Below are positions 22,628-33,345 of a stretch of DNA of 64,000 nucleotides, in pieces. The notes beneath the pieces were generated by a model. The model was not told where the DNA came from and ran no database searches. It saw nothing but the letters and a program-made list of their open reading frames with translations. This stretch comes from Hygrophila difformis (lineage: Eukaryota > Streptophyta > Magnoliopsida > Lamiales > Acanthaceae), in assembly GCA_030278955.1 (NCBI GenBank), contig JAOANR010000008.1:44437301-44501300 (forward strand), given 5' to 3'. The position numbers were made by a program, and so were the translations under genes. The first letter of the stretch is position 1, and each line of letters begins with the position of its first letter.

Positions 22628-23340
22628 CTGGTCGCGAACCGCCTCCAGTTGCGAGACCACGTCTCGCGACTAGAGGGTAGTCTCGCGACACAGATGTTTC
22701 ATGACACTTGTCCTTTAATTTAAAACCCTCAGTCGTGAGGCACTCCTGTTGCGAACCCACGGATCGCGACACAATGCTAGCCTAGCGACTGGGGACCAAA
22801 CTCTTGTGTTTTCTCTGAAAGGCTCTAGTCGTGTAACTCCTGTCCACGGTTCAGGACACAATTTTAGTTTCAGGACTCGGAATTATGCCTTAGCAATATT
22901 TTGAAAACCCAGTCGCTAGACCATCCTGTCGCGTCGCGACACACTTTCCACGTCTAGCGACTGGGAACCAAACATTTGGAAATATTTTGTGAAAACATGC
23001 CAGTCGCTAGACCCCTGTCGCGAGACCACGTCTCGCGACACAACCCAAGTCTAGCGACTGGGGCTCCATGACTTAGCAATTTATTTCAACATCACTAGTC
23101 GCAAAATCCATGTCGTGTAACCTAGGTTCACGACACAAATTATGGTTTCACGACTGGGTTCTCATCCCTTCATTAAATTACAAAAATTCTAAATTCTTAA
23201 CCCCTATTCTCTAAACCCCAGTCGCGAGACCACGTCTAGCATCCTGTCTAGGGACTGGGAAAACCCTAAAATCAAACTCTTTATTCTCAACCCCTCATGT
23301 TGTGATCCTCCCGTCATGAACCCACGGTTCATGACGCAAT
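22628..23340 (+). repeat. Palindrome array iii of Athila-1 LTR, concentric stems
   Basis: At least six palindromes are spaced 60-120 bp apart. Several are concentric. At 23000-23061 an outer 13-bp stem (CCAGTCGCTAGAC / GTCTAGCGACTGG) encloses an inner 11-bp stem (TGTCGCGAGAC / GTCTCGCGACA). Similar units lie near 22740, 22910, 23095 and 23218. It lies downstream of the TATA box, so it would be in the RNA leader and could fold as RNA. Confidence 0.83.
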
Positions 23341-25864
23341 TCTGATGCATGACATGCATGACACCCTTGTCAAAATTTTATGTTTCTCCGTAACCGACCA
23401 TTAATTAATTGAACCCTCTAGTCATTAATTAATGATTATAATTAGGAATGATTAAATCAATAATTATCATGACTAAAGGACCTTTGTTCAATTTTCATTA
23501 AAATATTCTTCTATAAACAAAACCTTAATGTCTTAAGCAGATAATCCGGGCTGTAATTAATTATGGTATGAAGGATTATTTAAGTCATTAACTATGGATT
23601 AATTCCATAACCTTGTATGAGAAACCAATGTCTCTCATACAAGGCACTCTCTTTTATTTTATTTTATTTTATTTTATTTTTCATTTTTTTTCGTTTTGTC
23701 TTTTTCGTGATGTATGAATAAACAGTCAAAGATATTACAGAATAATGTCGGCGAACGATCCCTTCACCGGGAAATGAAGTAACCCGTAGTCTGGATATTA
23801 ATTACTGTTTGTTATTTTGCATGGTTTGGATAATAATTAATGAGGTCAGGCGAACGGTCCTTTTACCGGGAAATGAAGTAGCCACTCAGTTAGGTACTGT
23901 CCAAATACAGTTTTATTTTCTTTATCTTAATTTCCAAACCCAAATTCCAATCGGTAATATGAGTCGGTTAATATCTGTCAATATTAGCTGATGAGTATTG
24001 CAGAGAGGGAGCATGTAGGTTTTTATCTGAATTCGCAGACAATAGAGGCCCAACTGGTAGCGACACTGCCATTATAGGGTTTCTGCTGTCTAAATTCATT
24101 CCATCCGAGTAATTGGGAAATTGGACAGCAGATGTTTGCAATCCACCTGATTACTCTGCCACCACTTTTGGCCTCACGGCCACTTCATATCTGTGTCCCA
24201 CATTCTGTCTAAACCCACCTTTATATTTTGGGTTAATTAATTTTACACTTCCTTATATCCTTATGCATAATATTATTATGTATTTTTGTGGTCGGTAATA
24301 TTTTGGGATCCTTCCCTTGGACATTAGAAGTCTAGATTTAAATAGATATTGCGCATTAAACTCCCAACAAAAATTCATTTATAAAATCCGGATCTGAGTA
24401 AGGGATAAATTCCTCAGTTATGTCTAATTCACATTCTGTCAAGGGTTAAATTTTGGGAAATTAGAAGCAGAGTCAGCGATTAGTTCTCATCTAGACTGAA
24501 AGGGTCTGTGTTCTTATTGAGAGTCTAGTACCTGTTTAGGGAATGATTTTCAAATTCATTATTTTCCGAAATTGCTGTGTGTTGGGAATTTAGTCTTATC
24601 TATTACACCGAGATGGGATCCACTTGGATTCAAATACAGTGTGATAGATAATTCTAGAAGAACAATACGTAGTCCTTGGTTATTTTCTAAGATAGGGTTG
24701 AGTTCCTTTTAACTGCTATCCTCTTCTGCCAAAGCCTATTTTTGAGTCCTGAGTGAGTGCATCCGGAACGAACTAATTTATTAGTTCGTTTCATTAGTTT
24801 ACATCCTGGAAGGAAGTGAACACTGCGAGTAGTTCACCGAGAGCCGGGAATTCTTGATCCAAATCCAGTCATCCAGACTGGGTGCTTTCATTTACTACCA
24901 GTACGGAGCTTTTGAAACTTCCGAATGATAGGATTTTAAACGCTTTTTTTTACTGCTTTCTTTTAATCGCTTTCGTAGAGGTCACTCGGATGTGTCACTA
25001 GATCTTCTAACTGCTACTAGGACTGAGAGTTAAGGGATAGTTCAGGTTTAATTGTAGACTTTGGGTGTGACATGGGGGAACGATAGCAGTACTTGACATT
25101 TCAATTAATGAATTGTTAGGTGTTGTTTGTCCACCACAGATGAAATAACATACCCTGGCCGGGGCAGTTACGAATCTATGGTATCTTAGAATTTGTGGTC
25201 TTAAGAACATGTAAACTCATACTATAAGTACCTGTCTGTTAAAGGGAACATAGTACTGAGAGCATGAGAATTAGCTATCTGACAGGATTATCCCGAACAT
25301 GTAAACGCATGAGATTTTATCTAAGTCTTGTCCAATCTTTATTCTTTTCTCCCTATCCTTACTGTCGTCATATCTGAATCAGCTTCATAGCTAGTATAGT
25401 TTAGATTTGCAGCTTTCCTAGTATAAATTTTACTATTTCCATAGGATAATTTTTATCCGCTTTCTAGACCTAGATTTAATTGCTTTGTACCTTAAAGTTA
25501 TCTGCCTTTTAGAATAACTTTATCTGCTTTTATAGTATAGTTTAAAATTATGTCAATTAGATGTTAGCATGATTCCACTATGAATTGAGTAACCGAGTTG
25601 AAAATCTTGTAAAATGGCGTGGGACCTGCTTCCATCGCACATCCTCCAGTGAACGATCCGAACTTACCTACAAATTATTGTAATTTTTGACACCGTGCGC
25701 TTTCGGGCCACAGTTTCTTACCACGAGTAATAAAAACGTGACATCCTATACATATATCCCTAATCCCAACTCCGTGATCATAAATTGATTTTCATTTAAT
25801 ACAATCAAGACCGAGATTCTTTTTATTTCGAAAATACTCGTGTGGGAGATTGTCAAAAGTTTCA

Positions 25865-26266
25865 ATGCGCTTTGGCAAACGAGGGAAGTTGAGTCCTCGA
25901 TACATTGGACCTTATGAAATTCTAGAACGAGTCGAGAATTTGGCCTACCGACTGGCTTTACCGCCACAATTAGATCGAGTTCATAATGTATTCCATGTCT
26001 CACAACTAAAGAAATATGTGCCGGACCCGACACATATACTTCAACCGGAAGTGATCGAACTCGACGATGATTTGACTTATGAAGAAGTCCCAGTGCGAAT
26101 TCTCGATGTTAAGGAAAGAGTAACGAGGAATAAAACCGTTAAGATGGTCAAGGTTCTTTGGTCGAACCATGAAAGTGAAACGGAAACATGGGAGTTGGAA
26201 TCCGACATGAGAGAACGTTACCCGACACTGTTCCAAACCGACAACGACACAGTTATGCTGACATAA
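25865..26266 (+). pseudogene. int: Element E integrase tail with chromodomain, 5'-truncated
   Basis: There are 133 codons from MRFGKRGKLSPRYIGPYEIL (the GPY/F domain that closes the integrase) through RLALPPQLDRVHNVFHVSQL to a chromodomain, about residues 75-125 (VRILDVKERVTRNK, VKVLWSNH, ETETWELE, MRERYP). In chromoviruses this domain steers integration, probably through modified histones. The catalytic domain is missing because Athila-1 inserted exactly before this Met. The stop TAA (26264-26266) lies inside the P1 hairpin. The frame is otherwise clean. Confidence 0.92.
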
Positions 26267-26289
26267 CTGTAAGCTTAAGGGGGAGAGGA
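26249..26289 (+). promoter_or_regulatory. Polypurine module P1 of element E
   Basis: ACAGTTATG-CTGA-CATAACTGT (9-bp stem, 26249-26270) overlaps the end of the coding region and is followed by the purine tract AAGGGGGAGAGGA (26277-26289) and the LTR start TGTCACACC. It would prime plus-strand synthesis. Confidence 0.8.
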
Positions 26290-29011
26290 TGTCACACCGT
26301 GTAATTTCCATATAATTTTGTAAATGAACAAACAAATTCAAATTGTTTTGAACTACGTCATGGCTTGATCCCTTCACAGGGTATGTAGGCAGCTTAGAAA
26401 TTTTAATTCTAAGTTCAGTCACAAAATAATAAAATAAACAAAAAGGACTAACTCTTGGCACGAGAAAAACCGAAACACAACTTCGAGGACGAAGTTGATT
26501 CTTAAGGAGGGTAGACTGTAATACCCGGGAATTTTGCAACATAAACAAATAAATAAATAATAAATCAATACCATAAGTAAATAAAGGAAATGAGAAATGG
26601 AATTTAAATTAAAAAGGAATTAAATTTAATTAAATAAATTGTTACACGGGAACCCAACGCCGATGGACTCAACAATTCGAGTCCAAACATAAATTCAGAT
26701 CCGAATAAAATGACGATAGGAAATCGGAGTCCGAAAATAGCCCGGAAATCGGAGTCCAAGAACATAGAGGGATAGAAGTCCGAAAGAGAGAAGGAAAGGC
26801 TCGACGGATCGCACGACCCGGCCCGGACCGAAGTCCAGGCGGTGGCCGCGATGGGGCGAAGGCTTTGCCGCGCCAACCCCGCGCCAGCGGGCAGCAACGA
26901 GCCAAGCGAGATTTTCTCACCTGATTCCGGATTTTTCGACTTCGGTTGCTTACCTTTCGGCTCAAGACACCCTAGGGCAGATCTTGGACGACCCTAGGTC
27001 CCCTGAATCTATAAATACTCGTCTCCTCCGACCCCGAACACTTTTTCAAACTCTTCATACTCTCTATACGTTTCCAAACCCTAATGCCGGAGTCGTCGGA
27101 GGCACGAAGGCAATAGAAGGCTGTGACTTGGACAAAAATCCAAAGACCTTGTCATCTTGGTAAGATTTCGTCCATTCCTCTTCATTCGAGATTCGAAAAT
27201 GAATCCTAACTTGATCCCTTTTTTATTCTAAACCCCAATCCGGATCAAGAACGGAGATCTCGACGGTTCGAGGAGTCAAGCGGTGACGTGGAAGCCACGC
27301 CTACGAATCGACGAGCTGAATCATTCATAATCTTGTAAGTTAACCTTACTCTGGTTTTGGGAGAAGTAAAATACACCCGACATAAAGATCTAATCAAGAA
27401 CTCTAAAATCTGTCGATACGAAAAACCCTACGGCGCAGCGATCTCGCGTGAATTTTTCGAACCTTAAAAACTGTTCAAGCAAAGAAACTTAAAACACGAA
27501 AAACGTTCCTAAGACACTGATCTAAGTTGTGTAAAAATTTCATAATTTTTCATTCAGTTTTGGTATCTGAAATGGGTCTCGAACTAATCTGTTCTAAACT
27601 TGGATCTTGAAACGGTGGCAGAATCTTGGTCCGAACTTGAGGTAGAGTTTGACATTAGATCTAGGCCGAATTAGAACTTGGGTTGAATAAAAAACTTGTA
27701 GATCTATGTCTTATGTATCTTCCTGTAAAATTTCATTGAATTTGGAGTTCGTTTGCTATGGTAGATTTCGAAATTATGAAACTGTTGCTGTGAAATTTGG
27801 ACAGATTAGTACTCTGATGAAAAACTATGTTTTTGACTTGTTTCCTTAACTCGGATCGAAAAACTTAAAACACAAAACTTGTTCATCTCTGTGTTTTCGA
27901 GTCACTGGTGAATTTTCAGAATTTTCGGACTTAAAATGAATTTTTAAATAAGTTTGGAGTAAACAACGTCTTAAGGAAGTTGTATTTTGAGAAACTTGTT
28001 GAAACTGTGAAATTGGCCTTTAAGGTTTAAACGAGTGGAAAATTTCTTTGAAATAAATACATGAAACAAGAAGTAAAAAAAAAATCCCCTTGCAACTTGA
28101 TTAATTAAAATTAGGGGGTGAGTGCTCTGCAGGGTGCCCTCCTAACCGCGTCGTGCCTGAATGGACGATGAGAACACTTATTAGGAATTATGCCAAAACA
28201 GCATGAGATATAGGGCCTACACTCTCGACAATATCCGTATGGGTTTCCCGAGGCTCCGGAGTGGTACTTGGTATGGCGGATACGACTGCGGCCGTCGGAC
28301 TACCGGCTAAACTTGTTGAGATTGCGATGAAATCGCGAAACACTTGAAATACTTAATCTTGGAGTAATGGGGATAATTAAAACACATATTTATTGCTTCC
28401 ATTTAAATTTTTAGTGCTTTATTTAATTTAATTACTGCTTTTGTTTAAAGTATGCTAAATGTATGATTGGTTAGGATCCATGATTTAAATTATGCCATTT
28501 ATTTAGTTAATTAAATTAAATTGTGTATTATCTAGTGGCATGCTTTCATTCAAATTTAATTAATGGCTTTGAAACCCTATAACCATGTTATGTGTTAATT
28601 TACTCAGCACGTTGTGCTGACCAAATCATTTCATTTTTTTTTCTTTCCTTACAGAGCACGTGGATTATGTGTGATCATGTACACTCGTGGGAACTTTTAG
28701 GAACATTATATTTTGAATTTTGGCACTAGATTATGATTTGCATGAACGGGCCTGTTTAACCCGTGTTTTGGCCATGTTGGCCCTATTTTAATTTCCGCTG
28801 CAATACATATACTTAAATATTATTTTCCGCTGCACAATAATGGTATTATTTTTCGAACTATATTGTATGGGTTGTTTGAATGTGTTTTAAATATTTAAAT
28901 ACTGCAATACCTAGCCCTGCATCTCTTTAGCAAGCTCGGAGAAGCCGTGTCTTGCTAGAGAGGTGTGGCGGTGACATCCCGACATGGGTTACCAAAAACC
29001 GGGGTGTTACA
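26290..29011 (+). repeat. Element E 3' LTR
   Basis: It starts TGTCACACC after P1 and ends GGGGTGTTACA (2,722 bp). A second hairpin-purine module P2 lies inside at 26478-26516 (CAACTTCG-AGGA-CGAAGTTG), followed by TGTAATACCC at 26517, which is where element A's LTR starts. A CpG-rich cassette (about 26795-26890), TATAAATA (27010-27017) and an intron-like segment follow. Confidence 0.88.
27160..28654 (+). other. Putative LTR intron of element E
   Basis: There are two donor-like sites downstream of the TATA box, TTGG|TAAGA (GT at 27160) and CTTGTAAGTTAAC (GT at 27335), and an acceptor TTCTTTCCTTACAG ending at 28654. A hairpin TCAGCAC-GTT-GTGCTGA (28604-28620) sits 34 bases before the AG. The same order and spacing are found in A, B, C and F. 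Splicing is inferred from sequence only. Confidence 0.6.
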
Positions 29012-31361
29012 CACATGATTAACAAGTGTCTTGGATGAATGGTTAGCTAAGAAAGTTGATCAATTATCTCTTCAATCCACCAAGATTAATAGCCTCCATA
29101 ATAGGCAAACCATTATGTTAATAGATAACATGATGGACAAAATTAATAACCTCCCAAATTAATAGCCTCTTTGTTAGGCTATAAGGACCAAATGAGTGGA
29201 TACAAATACTCTAACCATTATTGCTCAAGACACACTTAATTGGATTAATGGTGAGGTTGTAATCACTCTCACAATGTGTCATGTTCAATTGTTCACATCT
29301 TAGCCTATAAATAGAGGGAGTTTCTAGCCTTCAAACACACCAATCTCATCCATCTCATTAGCTAAATTCACTCCCCATTCTATTCTTCCATGTTCTCCCA
29401 CATAGTGAGCATATCTTAAGGATTGTGGAGTCTTGTAGGCTTGGCAATCTTCATCATTTTAGAGTTCTAACTCTTCTCAACACTTGGTTAGTAAGATATC
29501 CTCCTTGAAACTTGTATCTTAGAGATCTAAATATTTTATGTTTATACTATAAATTGATTTTCCTCTATTGGTCGAATTTCAGCGAAACCCGTAACTTGTG
29601 GTGCGAATCTTGTGTTATAACGGCCATTATCTTTGAATATACTTGCTCTTATACATCAATTCAGTAAGTTAACACTCTCTCTTTAAGTTTTGGAGATCCC
29701 CATCCATGTTTTAAGAGTACAAAATTAGAATTCCCTCATTATACCAAAATCTGTCAGTTTTTAGTTTACACAAAGATCCATCTGTCTAAACTATTTTGGT
29801 TCATTATTCCTCAAAGGTTCCTTCATAAAACATGTTCCTTATTGAGTTGAGTATCTTTCTGGAAAATTTTATGATCTTTAGTATTCGTATGAAAAAGTTA
29901 TGGGAGCCGCTTTATCGAAAGGTCGAAATCACTTTTTTCCGAAATCTAAGAAACGATAGTGTTTTCTGAAATCCGCATTTTTGAAGGTCTTAAGTGTCTC
30001 AAAGCCAAATGGTTTCTTCATGAAACATATTTATCTATGTGTTATCTACCGTATGGTAAAATTTCAGAATTTTTGGTCGTGAATTACTATTTTTAAAACC
30101 TGTTGAAAATTATAGATCACTATTGAATTTCTGGCAGAATAAATGTTCTGTAAAGAACTCCATTTTTGAACTGTTTCCATACCTTATTATGAAAAGTGTA
30201 AAACATGAAACTTGTTCAACTATGTGTTGAGTATCTACATTTTAAATTTCATAGCAATCGCCTTTCATATGAATTTTTAAACTGACTTGGCGTAAACTGC
30301 GACGTTGAACTTGATTTTTGGTCCAAATGAGAAATTGTTGGAGTTTGAGATCCATGAAACGATATATTCATATTTATGAGATATTTATATGGGAGTTAAA
30401 TTTTGAAATGATATTTGGCATTATTGAATGCCCTTGTTATGAGGTTACTCCCTTGAGATTGTTGAAAACTCTTTTAAAGAGGATATTATGTGGAAAACTG
30501 TGAAAACTCTTTTAAATCCATTGTGCACTATTAACTTGAGTAAGATGCCATACTTGATAGAGGGTTAATGCACTAGGGATGTGTCTTGCGGGGCCTCCCC
30601 CTCTAAATATGCCAAGACGGCATTGTTGATAAATTGTGCCAAAACGGCGTTATTGCATGTATGAGTCTATATTTTTGGGTGTATCCGTGATGGGTTACCC
30701 GAGGCTCCGGAGTGTGTCCGTATATGAGTCTGCTGCATGCTGATCATGACTTATGATCTGTGATATGATATATGGAAAATGATGTCCTCTTGTGCATAGT
30801 TGCTACAATGGTAAGAATGAAAGTTATTTATTTTGTTAAAGGTAATGTGTGTGATCTTTTTAAAAGAAAAGTGAAAATTATTTTTTTTAAATGAGTGTCA
30901 ACCATTATTTTAAAACCCACTTCTTAAAGTGGAGCGGGTTGACTTACTCAGTACCATTGTACTGATAAAAAGTTGTTGTGTTATCTTTTTACAGATATTG
31001 GAGCTGATATGTGAACTGCATCTCATGACATGAGCATTTCGGGATGGGATTACCTTTCATCAAAAAGATTGTTGCTTTAAGGAACCACATACTTTTAATT
31101 ATTAATGTCCTATATATTGCCTTTAGTTTATGCTTCCGCGTGAGAAAGAACAATGACTCTAGTATAAAGTACTTTAAATTTTCTTATGTCGATATTTTAT
31201 AAAATTGACAATTATTTTTAAAGTCCATATTTCAAAAAATTTATATGTGAAGATATTTAGCCGTAGCACTTGTCAATTAAGTTAGCCAAAGGGCGAACCT
31301 GACTGGCAAGTATGGCGGTAACATTCTGAAACCTTATGAGGATGAATTTCGGGGTGTTACA
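29012..31361 (+). repeat. Element F: right part of an older Tekay-like LTR
   Basis: It ends GGGGTGTTACA at 31361 and is cut on the left by element E. It has TATAAATA (29306-29313), donor-like GTAAGA (29491) and GTAAGTTAAC (29664), hairpin TCAGTAC-CATT-GTACTGA (30948-30965) and acceptor ATCTTTTTACAG (AG at 30993-30994), the same plan as E although overall sequence is far diverged. No primer site follows, so it is a 3' or solo LTR. It lies in copia sequence (flank GGAAA). I see no coding region in it. Confidence 0.72.
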
Positions 31362-32428
31362 GGAAAACACCTTTAGATTTCTTTGATCCTCGTATTGTGA
31401 ACTAGAAGTACAAAGAATTGTTCATTTGCAGAATATTACAAGTCAATTGACGCATACATTTTGCGACTCTAAAAGTGTAACAAAATCTCATATATCAGCA
31501 GCAAATATTCCAACCAAAATTAATGTCCCAATGTGACCAATTACAAGTGCCAAAGATGAATCTATTGCAGGTTTGAAGCGTGGTAGACCATCAGGTTCCA
31601 AAGATAAAATTCCTCGGAAAAAAAGGATCACAAATCATTGAATGTGGCAAAATTATAGAAAATATTCCAGAGGAAAAAAACTCTTCAAGAGCAAACAGCT
31701 CCAGAGGAGCATGAACTTGAAAATAATGAAACATAAATGAATTTTGTCACAAGCAAAAATATTTGAATCGAGAAGCAATTACCATAGATGATGTATTCTC
31801 ATACCACATAGCACTTGATATTATAAATGATGACAAGGATCATGAACCAAAATCGGTTGATGAATGTCGGAAAAGAAAAGATTTGACAAAATGGAAAGAT
31901 GCAATCCAATCTGAATTGGATTCCTGGCTAAACGAAATGTGTTTGGACCGATTGTCAAAACACCAGAAAATATAAAGCCAGTTGGATACATATGGGTTTT
32001 TGTAAGAAAAAGAAATGAGAAAAATAAAATTGTCAGATACAAAGCGAGATTAGTCGCCCAAGGGTTCTCACAGAGACCGGGATTTGATTAAAATGAAACA
32101 TATTCTCCTGTAATGGATGAAATAACATTTAGATATCTTATCAGTTTAGCAGTCCATAAAAAATTTGAAATTAGATTGATGGATGTTATTACTGCATATC
32201 TATATGGAAATTTAGATACAGATATATATATGATGGTCCCAGATGGATTAAAAATGTCAGAGACATACAAATCAAATTCTAAAGATATGTATTCCATCAT
32301 ATTACAGAAATTCCTATATGGACTGAAACAGTCCGGGCAAATGTGGTATAACCAGCTTGGTAAAAGTGGGTTATACAAATGACCCAATTTATCGATTTAT
32401 TTTTTTCATTAAGAAAAATGGACCAGCG
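31362..32428 (+). pseudogene. Element G: Ty1/copia pol fragment (RT N-terminal half)
   Basis: Translation in changing frames gives a copia linker (LDFFDPRIVN, then KRGRPSGSKDK), then AITIDDVFSYHIALDIIND, then the RVT_2 region: NIKPVGYIWVFVRKRNEKN, VRYKARLVAQGFSQRPGFD, stop, NETYSPVMDEITFRYLISLA, MDVITAYLYGNLDTDIYM, FLYGLKQSGQMWYNQL. There are several stops and at least one frameshift near 31930. The catalytic YVDD half is absent because element D inserted at 32429. This is the oldest layer of the nest, the host for both F and D. Confidence 0.85.
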
Positions 32429-33174
32429 TGTAACACCCCGGATTTGTTAACCCAGGCCGGGGTGCCACCGCCACACCTCCCTAGCAAGACACGGTTTCTC
32501 CGAGCTTGCTAAAGAGATGCAAGGCTATAGGTGTGGGAAAAAAAAGTTCTAAAAGCAAGTCCGGAATTACTTAAAAATAATAATGTAATATCATCCATAC
32601 ATGATAATAAGAATAATAGGTTGCAGCGGAAATTAAAATACAGGGCCGACATGGCCAAAACTCGGGTTAACAAGCCCGTATGCAAGTCATGTAAAACAAA
32701 TAATTAAATGCCCAAAGTGATCCCCCGATGCATGATCATGCTCCGTACTCTGTAATGGAAAAATGAACAACGGGTTTTATCAGTATATAAAATACTGAGT
32801 AAGTTAATCCCTAACAAAACAATTTAAGGGGTTACATGTGTTTAATTAAAAATAACACTTTTCATGCGTTACGAAATTAATTTAAAACTCATAGTTTACT
32901 TGCAGCGGAAAAACATGATTAATTTATTCAAGACGAGAATACATAATTTAGGGACTTAATTTAAAGGCGAAATTTTAAAAGCATAGTTTAAAAATGTAAT
33001 TTAGAAGCATAATTTAAAAACGTGATAAATAATTGCAGCTACGCACACAAGTCTTTTAAGTTTTATCCCGCAACTAAGAAGAAGACACCACACAAGGGAG
33101 ATCACTAACGAAGCAATCTCAAAAATCATAATCAGTTAGCCGGTGAACCGGCGGCCGCAGCCATATCAGTATTG

Positions 33175-33345
33175 ACTGCCGTTTTGGCTAGCCATGTATA
33201 TCTACTATCAATTGGACAGGCATGTATATCAACTGTCGTTTGACAGGCCTTTCAAGCGGTTTCACTGCCACTCGGGCAGGCCGTGTATTTCCCACTGCCG
33301 ATTTGGCAGGCCATGTGCACAACTGCCGTTTTGGCATAGTAAGGA
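33175..33345 (-). repeat. Tandem small-hairpin array in the D LTR
   Basis: Six to seven units of roughly 25-30 bases each carry a small inverted repeat, such as CTGCC-ACTCG-GGCAG, CTGCC-GATTT-GGCAG and CTGTC-GTTT-GACAG, often followed by GCCATGT or GCCGTGT. Copies occur at 37738-37905, 43170-43335 and 49670-49835. ORFs reading YIYRQFDRRVYQL here are repeat by-products. GACCACTAACGAGGCAG repeats follow. Confidence 0.75.

Larger units (their letters stand above)
1..25864 (+). mobile_element. Athila-1: Ty3/gypsy Athila-lineage element, 5'-truncated by the window edge
   Basis: The order is Gag tail, protease, RT, RNase H, integrase, a spliced env-like gene, a long 3' UTR and a 3' LTR. The RT core reads FMDDFSVYGD and the env-like protein carries the region found in plant Athila third ORFs, which places it in the Athila lineage. 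The 3' LTR (13400-25864) is interrupted by element A. The last LTR base, 25864, abuts a Tekay-type integrase codon, so Athila-1 jumped into element E. The 5' LTR and most of gag lie upstream of the window. Stops and frameshifts in every ORF show that it is not autonomous. Confidence 0.93.
13400..25864 (+). repeat. Athila-1 3' LTR, split by element A
   Basis: It starts TGATAATGGCC and ends TTGTCAAAAGTTTCA. Without element A it is about 4.6 kb (13400-13794 plus 21632-25864). The start is confirmed by Athila-2, whose 5' LTR begins with the same bases at 49882 inside a known LTR. It contains palindrome arrays ii and iii, a TATA box at 21995-22002, a TTTTA-type pentamer run near 23650-23690, and a U5 end resembling Athila-2. 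No gene is seen from 23341 to 25864. Confidence 0.9.
25865..29011 (+). mobile_element. Element E: Tekay-like chromovirus, 3' part only
   Basis: The integrase C-terminus, chromodomain, polypurine tract and complete 3' LTR are present. Everything 5' of the integrase tail is displaced upstream by Athila-1. The chromodomain after the integrase GPY motif marks the Tekay/Del branch of chromoviruses. The right flank is CACAT (29012-29016), the expected target duplication, whose partner is outside the window. It is the only trace here of the enzyme-coding relative of elements A, B and D. Confidence 0.9.

Noticed and set aside
26517..26526. TGTAATACCC in E and C taken as the LTR start
   Set aside because: It is preceded by a polypurine tract and matches the ends of A and B, but C's target duplication GATGG places its start at TGTCATACC 207 bp upstream, so in C (and by homology E) this is an internal module.
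29012..31361. Host gene or MITE between E and the copia fragment
   Set aside because: TATA, donors, hairpin, acceptor and the GGGGTGTTACA end match the Tekay-like LTR plan, and no coding frame exists.
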